Below, one piece after another: positions 57,725 to 64,000 of a DNA stretch of 64,000 nucleotides (position 1 is its first letter; each line of letters starts with the position of its first letter). The notes beneath the pieces were generated by a model, which saw only the letters and a list, made by a program, of their open reading frames with translations, had not been told where the DNA came from and did no database searches. The DNA lies in NCBI RefSeq assembly GCF_022647885.1, contig NZ_JALCLM010000001.1:248001-312000 (forward strand), in the 5' to 3' direction. This DNA is from Bifidobacterium sp. Lineage in GTDB: Bacteria > Actinomycetota > Actinomycetes > Actinomycetales > Bifidobacteriaceae. The position numbers and the translations under genes were made by a program.

Positions 57725-58698
57725 CTCGATGCTCCTTTCTCTACTGCGGGTGGGTAGGTGATGGATGATGATTGTTGAGGGTGCCAGCGCAGAGGCTTGA
57801 TATGCCCTTCATATAGAGGCAGCGGTATTTCGGGATCATCAGGTCTGAACTGCTCCCAAAGTCTGTTGCTCCCTGCTGTGCCAATGCGCCGTACTCGGCT
57901 GACCTCATCTAGGTTGATGGTGTTGATGAGGAGTTCTTCGTCGCTGCTGTTGCTGCTATGCAGAATCTCCCCCTCAGGGTCAACGAGCAGTGATTGACCG
58001 ACGCCTTGGGGTGCTGCGGCGTTCACACTGGCTACGAAAACTTGATTGGTGATAGCTGTGGCACGCGCAAGCACGAGTTCCTGGCGACGATCCGGAGTTG
58101 TGGTGCGAACCAGATTGACGATGAAATCAGCACCCATCCAAGCCACCTGTCGTGCTATTTCAGGGAACCAGGCGTCATAGCAGATCGTGAGCCCTAGGCG
58201 TCCTTTGCCTGGGATGTCGATTACGGTGAAGGAATTTCCAGGTGTGTAATGCTCGTAAGGGCGCCAAGGGCAGATTTTGCGGTAGCTTCCGCAGAGTGTG
58301 CCCGAAGGGGAGAACACCGCTGCAGTGTTGTAAATACCGCCTCTGGGATTGCGCTCGCAGAAGGTTCCTGGGATGAGCCAGATTTGTAGTTCTTTGGCTA
58401 ACTGGGCACACTTTGCCAATAGGGATTGTGCTGGGAGGGCTGTTTCACCACCATCTGACTGCGGGAAATCGACAGCAGCCTCGAGTTGTGCTCGATTGGC
58501 CTCATCTTCGTCGGCAGTTCCGGTGCCGAATAGATGCATTTCTGGGAAGGCAACAAGTTCTGGTGAATTACCGTTTTCGTCGGAGCTTGTGCAGATGGTT
58601 CTCACTGTTTGCGCGAACTGCTCGAAAGCATGCGGGTTAGAGAGCTGTAGCTGTGCATACTGGGCTAATGCAATGGTCAAGCTACGTGTGTCTGTCAT
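57721..58698 (-). CDS. Carbon-nitrogen hydrolase (nitrilase superfamily amidase)
   Basis: Amidase of the nitrilase fold, 325 residues, start at 58698 with AAAAGG upstream (frame to 58725). The full Glu-Lys-Cys triad is present: V-A-F-P-E-M-H (Glu near 53), S-Y-R-K-I-C-P (Lys near 135) and L-T-I-C-Y-D-A-W-F-P-E (Cys near 170). Superfamily members include N-carbamoylputrescine amidase, beta-ureidopropionase and omega-amidase; the specificity cannot be read from motifs. First gene of the leftward island operon, divergent from the PucR regulator; it would hydrolyse an amide or carbamoyl intermediate feeding the amine pathway. Confidence 0.85.
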   Translation of the reverse strand: MTDTRSLTIALAQYAQLQLSNPHAFEQFAQTVRTICTSSDENGNSPELVAFPEMHLFGTGTADEDEANRAQLEAAVDFPQSDGGETALPAQSLLAKCAQLAKELQIWLIPGTFCERNPRGGIYNTAAVFSPSGTLCGSYRKICPWRPYEHYTPGNSFTVIDIPGKGRLGLTICYDAWFPEIARQVAWMGADFIVNLVRTTTPDRRQELVLARATAITNQVFVASVNAAAPQGVGQSLLVDPEGEILHSSNSSDEELLINTINLDEVSRVRRIGTAGSNRLWEQFRPDDPEIPLPLYEGHIKPLRWHPQQSSSITYPPAVEKGASR

Positions 58699-58888
58699 AT
58701 TGAGCCTTTTGATGAAGCGTTGCACATCGCTCGCTACAGTTCGATGTGGAGTATTGCTTTTAACCTAGAAGTAGCGCGATGCTCGGTATATGGCCATAAT
58801 GGATAAAATAGACGTAATATTTATCCGAGTCGTATATAAAGTATGTAATCAGCTATGTAACCTGAGCGATTTGAGGCTAGAGAGCATT
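58699..58888. promoter_or_regulatory. Divergent control region between amidase and PucR genes
   Basis: A 190-base gap whose right half is AT-rich (58780-58860). Promoters for both directions must lie here. No clear palindromic operator was recognised; this is the natural target for the adjacent PucR regulator. Confidence 0.5.
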
Positions 58889-60475
58889 ATGACAATTTCA
58901 TTACGAGGTCTACTGAGTCGCTCGGATCTTCATCTTGACGTGGTTGTCCCGGGCCACCCTGAATCCGTAGATGCACCAATTTCTTGGGTACATTCCACAG
59001 AATTAGCTGACCCAACACCTTATCTTGAAGGTGGCGAGTTAATACTGTTGACCGGTTTGGCTATGTCCGATGATGCCGCGAATGAAGATCAGCGACAGTA
59101 TGCCAGACGACTGGTTACAGCAGGGGTTAGAGGTATTGGTTTCGGCGTTGGAGTGAGACATCAGAGCATACCCGAGTGGCTTGTGGAGCAGTGCTCACAC
59201 TATGGCTTGCCATTGTTCAGAGTGCCTGCGCCCACCCCTTTTATAGCCATAACTAAAGAGGTTTCGAGAAAACTTACTGACGAAAGACAACGTGGTTTCG
59301 CACGATCATACAATGATCAACGACAATTGATGCGTTCCATACATACCTTATATCCGGTGAGTTCCATTGTTTCTAAACTTGCTGAGATTATCGGTGGCTG
59401 GGTTGCGCTGATTAATCCCGCAGGAACGGTGATTGAGTCTTCTCATCGTTTTCTGCCTGTACAGATTAATGCTCTGGGAGATGCACTGACCTTCAGTGTG
59501 CTAGGTGAGGCAAAATTCATTAACGTCAAAGGATACGATGTTGCGGTATTTCATGTCACGTCACCAGCGGGGGACACTCTGGGTTATCTAGTAGCAGGTA
59601 GAAAAGGTTCTACAGGTTCTTTGGATCATACCCCTGTTGCAGCTGCGGTATCGCTTCTCTCTTTGGCTATCAGCCGTTCAACAGATGCGAACAGAGTACT
59701 TTCACGCTTGAGAGCTTCGATGGTGCGTAGGTGTTTGGAAGGGCGGGCGAAGTCGGTGCGTTCGTATGCCCATGATCTGTGGGATGGCATGCCTGCTGAG
59801 CCCTTGTGTGCGATGCGCTTGGTTGGCGATATGAGTGCATTAGAAGCAGCACAACGACTTGTTGAACCTTTTCGCAAGTCCTTGGTTAAAAATCTCAATC
59901 CCGTCGTTTTTGGCATGGTTGAGGATGATCTGTGGGTTATCGTTTCTCAATCAAATGCCACAGAGTGGGTAAATCAGCTCAGTAAAGACGGCAGCGTAGT
60001 GATGGGTATTTCATCCGGCTCGACATGGGTGGATATGGCACGAGCTAGGCACGAGGCTTATCAAGCTGCTGCGGAGGCAAAGACGACAGGAACTGCAACT
60101 TTGCAGTATGGGCAAGGTAGTGGTGCTGGGGCGTTGGAGAATCTGCTTGAACCCTCATTATTGCGGGCCTTCGCAGATCTCAAACTTGCTCCGTTGAGAA
60201 ATGTAAGGTTCAACCTGTCGACAGGACCACATGCCAATCGTGAGTCAATGAGCGAATCAGATACATTGAGTGTAGGAGCAATCGAGGTGTTACAAGCCTG
60301 GATTGAGGCGCATGGAAAAATGGAAGAAGCTGCCAGGACACTCGAAATCCACAGGCATACCATGAGCAAGTACATGAACCAAATCGCTAGATTGCTAGCT
60401 TTGGACTTGCAAGACCCGGGCACAGTTGCAGAATTATGGTTCGCTTGCCGGTATGCGCGGGCGGAACAGATGTGA
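58889..60475 (+). CDS. PucR-family transcriptional regulator
   Basis: Regulator of nitrogen-compound catabolism, 528 residues from the ATG at 58889 (the frame extends to 58790). N-terminal PucR domain: V-S-W/I-S-W-V-H-S-T-E-L-A-D-P near residue 33, G-G-E-L-I-L-L-T-G near 50. A GGDEF-like/CdaR middle follows, and the C-terminal HTH_30 reads L-E-I-H-R-H-T-M-S-K-Y-M-N-Q-I near 490. PucR types respond to purine, amine or amino-acid catabolites and usually sit next to their targets, here the divergent amidase-permease genes and the downstream dehydrogenase. Confidence 0.88.
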   Translation: MTISLRGLLSRSDLHLDVVVPGHPESVDAPISWVHSTELADPTPYLEGGELILLTGLAMSDDAANEDQRQYARRLVTAGVRGIGFGVGVRHQSIPEWLVEQCSHYGLPLFRVPAPTPFIAITKEVSRKLTDERQRGFARSYNDQRQLMRSIHTLYPVSSIVSKLAEIIGGWVALINPAGTVIESSHRFLPVQINALGDALTFSVLGEAKFINVKGYDVAVFHVTSPAGDTLGYLVAGRKGSTGSLDHTPVAAAVSLLSLAISRSTDANRVLSRLRASMVRRCLEGRAKSVRSYAHDLWDGMPAEPLCAMRLVGDMSALEAAQRLVEPFRKSLVKNLNPVVFGMVEDDLWVIVSQSNATEWVNQLSKDGSVVMGISSGSTWVDMARARHEAYQAAAEAKTTGTATLQYGQGSGAGALENLLEPSLLRAFADLKLAPLRNVRFNLSTGPHANRESMSESDTLSVGAIEVLQAWIEAHGKMEEAARTLEIHRHTMSKYMNQIARLLALDLQDPGTVAELWFACRYARAEQM

Positions 60476-60631
60476 CAGATGCGATATATGATTTTCAGCA
60501 ATAGAAGTGTAACATTTTGGTGATAACCAACGGATAACATCACCATACATACGATTTTCGAAGCAAAGTACTAATTTCTATACGATATTCAGTTCAATAG
60601 CCTGAAATGTATCTAACCGAGGAGATCTCTG

Positions 60632-61984
60632 ATGTCTCAATATGCAGTTACTAATCCCGCAACCAATACCGTTGAAGAGACCTTCGCATCTTGTACAGAT
60701 CAAGAAATCAGTGAAGCGCTTGATGCGGCTGCGCGCAGCTATGTGACATGGGGTCGAAATACCTCAAAAGTTGAACGAGCAGATTTGCTAGCGAATGTCG
60801 CAGATATTTATATGGATCGTCAAGAGGAATTGGCCACCATAATCAATCATGAAATGGGAAAGAGCATGGAGGAATCTCGTGCTGAGGTGGAGTTTGCCAG
60901 TGCTATTTACCAGTATTACGCCAAGCATGGTGTCGAATTTCTTGATGATGAGCATATCGATCGTGAGGCTGAAGGTTCGGCGATGTTGCGTAAGATGCCC
61001 ATTGGTGTCTTGATGGGCATAATGCCTTGGAACTATCCGTATTATCAAGTTGCACGGTTCGCTGCACCAAACTTAATGTTGGGTAATACCATCTTGTTAA
61101 AGCATGCTTCGATGTGCCCCAAATCGGCGAAAGTAATGGGCGAGATATTCCTAGAGGCCGGTTTCCCCGCCGGAGCTTATACGAATCTCTTCGCCAGCTT
61201 TGAACAAGTCAACACGATTATCGCCGATCCTCGGGTGCGAGGTGTGTCATTGACTGGTTCGGAGCGCGCGGGGGTGAAGATAGCTCAGGAAGCGGGTGCC
61301 AATCTCAAGAAAGTCGTTTGCGAGCTTGGAGGAAACGACCCTTTCATCGTATTAAGCACAGACAATCTTGACGATGTTATCGAGGCTGCAGTTGTCGGCA
61401 GGTTTGAGAATGTTGGCCAGGTATGTAATGGAGCCAAGCGCTTTATTATTGTTGATTCTTTATATGACGAGTTCCTTAGCAAGTTCAAAGACGCCGCGGC
61501 AAAGGTTACTTTGGCTCCTATGTGTTCGGTTGAGGCTGCCGAGCATTTGAGCGCACAGGTGCATCAGGCAATCGATGAAGGCGCTCATCTGGAATTTGGC
61601 AGCGCCGAGAACGATGGTGCCTACTTCGAAGCTACGATACTCACGGATATTCCACAGGGCGCTTCTGTGCGTTATGAGGAGTTCTTCGGTCCTGTGGCGC
61701 AATTCTACAAAGTATCTTCGGAGCAAGAGGCGGTGGAACTTGCCAATGACACTCCTTACGGACTTGGTTCATATATCTTCAGTGCTGATTACGAGCAGGC
61801 CCTACGTGTGGCAGATGCTTTGGAAGCTGGTATGACCTACATTAATGAGGCTGGAGCTGATTCTGCGGAGCTTCCATTTGGCGGAGTCAAGAATTCAGGT
61901 TTTGGCCGCGAGATGGGACCGCTAGGCATCACGGAATTCGTCAACATGAAGCTGGTGACCAGTCCTAAAAACTCTGCATTTTAA
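60632..61984 (+). CDS. NAD(P)-dependent aldehyde dehydrogenase, succinate-semialdehyde type
   Basis: Oxidises an omega-oxo acid, most likely succinate semialdehyde to succinate. Asn site M-P-W-N-Y-P near residue 130, general-base Glu in C-E-L-G-G-N-D-P near 230, and catalytic Cys in G-Q-V-C-N-G near 265. At 450 residues it is short, resembling the Sad/YneI branch more than classic GabD (about 480). GAGGAG before the ATG. It follows PucR with a 156-base gap containing a GGTGAT/ATCACC inverted repeat (60519-60544). Confidence 0.83.
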   Translation: MSQYAVTNPATNTVEETFASCTDQEISEALDAAARSYVTWGRNTSKVERADLLANVADIYMDRQEELATIINHEMGKSMEESRAEVEFASAIYQYYAKHGVEFLDDEHIDREAEGSAMLRKMPIGVLMGIMPWNYPYYQVARFAAPNLMLGNTILLKHASMCPKSAKVMGEIFLEAGFPAGAYTNLFASFEQVNTIIADPRVRGVSLTGSERAGVKIAQEAGANLKKVVCELGGNDPFIVLSTDNLDDVIEAAVVGRFENVGQVCNGAKRFIIVDSLYDEFLSKFKDAAAKVTLAPMCSVEAAEHLSAQVHQAIDEGAHLEFGSAENDGAYFEATILTDIPQGASVRYEEFFGPVAQFYKVSSEQEAVELANDTPYGLGSYIFSADYEQALRVADALEAGMTYINEAGADSAELPFGGVKNSGFGREMGPLGITEFVNMKLVTSPKNSAF

Positions 61985-62031
61985 CCCGACTGTGTGCTGG
62001 GTGTGATGTGATCTATTACCTGCTGGTTTAT

Positions 62032-62496
62032 TCACACACCCCAGTCGTAGCGTTGCATTTCCAAGCGCATATAGGTAAAAAGCTCGGTGCGAGCAATGCC
62101 GTCAATTTTGCGGATATGTCTATTGACAATCTCAAGCATGCCCTCGTCATCCTCACTGAATAATTCGGCGAGGATGTCGTATCTTCCAGTAGTGATAACG
62201 ATGTAGTCGATTTGTCGGATGTTGCGCAACTGCTTTGCTACATACTCGATGTCCCCATCAACGGTGATGCCGACCATGGCTTGCCGCTTATATCCCAATT
62301 CCAGAGGGTTGGTGACGGCGACAATTTGCATCAAACCTTCATCAATCATTTTTTGTACACGAAGGCGAACTGCAGCTTCGGAAAGACCAACTGCTTTACC
62401 GATGGATACATAAGAACGTCGTCCATCTTCTTGAAGTTGGATCATGATTTTTCTGTTGATTGCATCGAGCTGTGGGCGCTCGCCTCGTGATTCCAT
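62032..62496 (-). CDS. Lrp/AsnC-family transcriptional regulator
   Basis: A ~154-residue regulator, start 62496 (frame open to 62598). N-terminal winged-helix D-A-I-N-R-K-I-M, G-K-A-V-G-L-S-E-A-A-V-R-L-R-V near residue 30, then the ligand-binding RAM/ACT-like domain with I-V-I-T-T-G-R-Y-D-I-L near 100. Family members sense amino acids. It is divergent from the PotA-like gene and faces the dehydrogenase gene tail-to-tail, so it probably controls the transport operon. Confidence 0.86.
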   Translation of the reverse strand: MESRGERPQLDAINRKIMIQLQEDGRRSYVSIGKAVGLSEAAVRLRVQKMIDEGLMQIVAVTNPLELGYKRQAMVGITVDGDIEYVAKQLRNIRQIDYIVITTGRYDILAELFSEDDEGMLEIVNRHIRKIDGIARTELFTYMRLEMQRYDWGV

Positions 62497-62747
62497 AGCG
62501 CATATCGTATCAATCTCAGGACTTCGACATGACTTCCACGCGCTGAGAAAGATGAAAACATTAGAAAATCGTGTGGATAGGCCAAGTATCTGCGGCATTT
62601 ACAGTCTTATGTATTGTTCTAAACATTATGGAAACCTTCAATTAATCTCATTTACACGCTTGAAATCAAAACAAATCTAGTCTATTACCACTAATTAAAT
62701 AGATAATCGATAAAAATGCTTGTAAATAGACAATATAGGTGGTGCTT

Positions 62748-63827
62748 ATGCCGAATTCCGAAGTATTGACTATCAACGCTGCAGATAAGACCTTCACTAC
62801 ACGTTCAGGTGAATGCATTCACGCCATAGATAAGGTCAGCATAGAAATACAACCAGGTGAATTCTTCATCCTCTTAGGTCCCTCCGGTTGTGGAAAGACT
62901 ACATTGCTTCGTGCATTGGCAGGTCTGGAGGAGTTGGACAGCGGCGAGATTTATCTAGGTGACCAGCGCCTCGATGCTTTGCCTCCTCACCGCCGGCCGG
63001 TTAACACGGTATTCCAGAGCTATGCGCTTTTCCCTCATCTCACTGTTGAAGAGAATATTGCTTTCGGACTACAAATGGATGGCCTGCCGAAGCGCGAGAT
63101 CGCAGACAGAGTTCACGAGATGCTTGACCTAGTTCATCTGTCACAAAAAGCCAACAGTCGACCTTCTGAGCTTTCTGGTGGCCAACAGCAACGCATTGCT
63201 CTAGCTCGAGCGTTAGCAAAAAGTCCTAAGGTACTGCTGCTCGATGAGTCGCTTTCCGCTTTGGACTTCAAGCTCAGGCGTGAGATGCAGGATGAGCTCA
63301 AACGGATTCAGCGGCACACTGGCATCACTTTTATATTTGTGACTCACGACCAAGAGGAGGCTTTATCGATGGGCGATCGCATCGCAGTGTTTAGCGATGG
63401 AAAGCCCTCACAAATCGGCACTGCACAGGAAATCTATGATGCTCCTAAAACGCGATTTGTTGCTGACTTTATTGGGGATATTAATTTTTTTGAAGGAACA
63501 ATCACAGAACAAGGCATGGTCGACAGTAATCATGCACGTCTGGCCTTGAGTGAAGAAGCCGCCGCATCAGCACAAATAGGTACCTCGGTTACGGTTGCTG
63601 TACGCCCTGAAAATATGAGGTTGGAGGCACCAACAGAGGGCTTATTGCAAGGAACATTGACATCAAAAGTCTATATGGGTACCGATATCCGGTGCCATGT
63701 TCAGCTTGCTTCAGGTGAACATGTTCTTCTGCGCGTTCCTCCTGCCCTTCAATATGGACGTTTTTCCGAAGGTGCCACGGTATCGATTGTCGTCGATCCC
63801 AAACACACCAGAATAGTGGAAGGCTAG
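62748..63827 (+). CDS. potA: Polyamine-type ABC transporter ATP-binding protein (PotA-like)
   Basis: ATPase of a spermidine/putrescine-type importer, 359 residues. Walker A G-P-S-G-C-G-K-T-T near residue 42, signature L-S-G-G-Q-Q-Q-R near 140, Walker B L-L-L-D-E-S-L near 162, switch V-T-H-D-Q-E-E-A; a TOBE/OB domain ends it. Start at ATG 62748, with AGGTGGTG upstream (the GTG at 62739 is also in frame). Four bases before a permease gene that begins like PotB. The permease start and the polyamine-like neighbours favour amine import, but other substrates of this subclass (e.g. opines, iron) are not excluded. Confidence 0.82.
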   Translation: MPNSEVLTINAADKTFTTRSGECIHAIDKVSIEIQPGEFFILLGPSGCGKTTLLRALAGLEELDSGEIYLGDQRLDALPPHRRPVNTVFQSYALFPHLTVEENIAFGLQMDGLPKREIADRVHEMLDLVHLSQKANSRPSELSGGQQQRIALARALAKSPKVLLLDESLSALDFKLRREMQDELKRIQRHTGITFIFVTHDQEEALSMGDRIAVFSDGKPSQIGTAQEIYDAPKTRFVADFIGDINFFEGTITEQGMVDSNHARLALSEEAAASAQIGTSVTVAVRPENMRLEAPTEGLLQGTLTSKVYMGTDIRCHVQLASGEHVLLRVPPALQYGRFSEGATVSIVVDPKHTRIVEG

Positions 63828-63830
63828 CGT

Positions 63831-64000
63831 ATGGCTACGCCAGAAACCCGCTCCCTCAGATCACGAGCTAAGAACGCTAAGAAACAGGTGCCAAAGCCTG
63901 GAAGAATATCTGGTATCTTTTCTCTCCCAGCACTGCTCGTCGCTGGCATTTTCACACTTGGTCCAATTGCAGTAATCGCTGCATTCTCCTTTATGACACA
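63831..64000 (+). CDS. ABC transporter permease, N-terminal fragment (PotB-like)
   Basis: Cut by the window end after 56 residues. It starts M-A-T-P-E-T with a basic leader, then S-G-I-F-S-L-P-A-L-L-V-A-G and a first span ending P-I-A-V-I-A-A-F-S-F. The lead-in matches the start of PotB-type membrane subunits. The rest of the importer should lie beyond 64 kb. Confidence 0.72.
   Translation, partial: MATPETRSLRSRAKNAKKQVPKPGRISGIFSLPALLVAGIFTLGPIAVIAAFSFMT

Noticed and set aside
61992-62046. Hairpin between the dehydrogenase and Lrp genes
   Set aside because: Only short, bulged pairings (CTGG/CCAG and GTGTGA/TCACAC); too weak to call a terminator.

Overview
The window is a chromosomal replication-origin region of an actinobacterium, most likely a low-GC member of the Bifidobacteriaceae. 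Supporting signs are the order murJ-fusion / trxB / parB-parA / rsmG / R3H-KH protein / yidC / yidD / rnpA / rpmH / dnaA / dnaN / recF / dciA / gyrB / gyrA / DUF3566, the Ms-type MurJ-pseudokinase fusion, a G5/DUF348-type cell-wall lytic protein next to ksgA, an MsmK-type sugar ABC ATPase, DUF4032 and DUF6049 proteins, and a 6C-type small RNA. Genus cannot be fixed from the sequence alone. Everything here was read by eye; no alignment or database search was run.

Layout. 1-9.6 kb: the tail of an endonuclease/exonuclease/phosphatase-family protein, a priming sugar-phosphate transferase, dcd, a calcium-type P-type ATPase, an RlmB-type rRNA methyltransferase, then a small flavin operon (HxlR regulator, luciferase-like flavin oxidoreductase, and a frameshifted FMN reductase). 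9.6-13.3 kb: a DUF2316 protein, a repeat-rich intergenic knot, a DUF4032 kinase-like protein and an MsmK-like ATPase. 13.6-18.98 kb: a Ser/Thr kinase with several C-terminal membrane spans, a DsbA-like membrane protein, tRNA-Thr(TGT), a probable 6C RNA and a secreted G5/lysozyme-fold protein. 19-21.5 kb: ksgA-ispE and a LytR_C protein. 21.7-33.8 kb: the CCA-adding enzyme, a translationally coupled Nudix / DUF6049 / MurJ-pseudokinase string, an aminotransferase, Ddl and TrxB. 33.9-40.5 kb (leftward): parB, parA, rsmG, khpB/jag, yidC, yidD, rnpA, rpmH. 40.8-51.4 kb (rightward): dnaA, oriC, dnaN, recF, dciA, gyrB, gyrA, DUF3566. 51.5-53.8 kb: an alpha/beta hydrolase and a VanZ-RDD membrane protein. 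53.97-64 kb: an accessory amine-catabolism island.

How parts work together. oriC lies between dnaA and dnaN, marked by a dense set of DnaA boxes, and transcription diverges from it in both directions. Four perfect parS sites lie within or beside parB-parA-rsmG, so the segregation centre is built into this block. A further pair of DnaA boxes sits just upstream of parA.

The right-hand island combines a PuuP-like permease, a PotA-type ATPase with the start of a permease, a GABA transaminase, a succinate-semialdehyde-type dehydrogenase, a beta-hydroxyacid dehydrogenase-family reductase, a carbon-nitrogen hydrolase, and PucR and Lrp regulators. The simplest reading is uptake of putrescine/polyamine or GABA and its conversion to succinate or 4-hydroxybutyrate. 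No gamma-glutamylputrescine synthetase, oxidase or dedicated putrescine aminotransferase is visible here, so the upstream steps are open. This is the best candidate for an under-described system in the window.

Other structural signals include two ~110-bp elements with matching inverted ends at two convergent gene junctions, a 52-bp direct repeat plus hairpin near 10.4 kb, and long hairpins at most convergent junctions.
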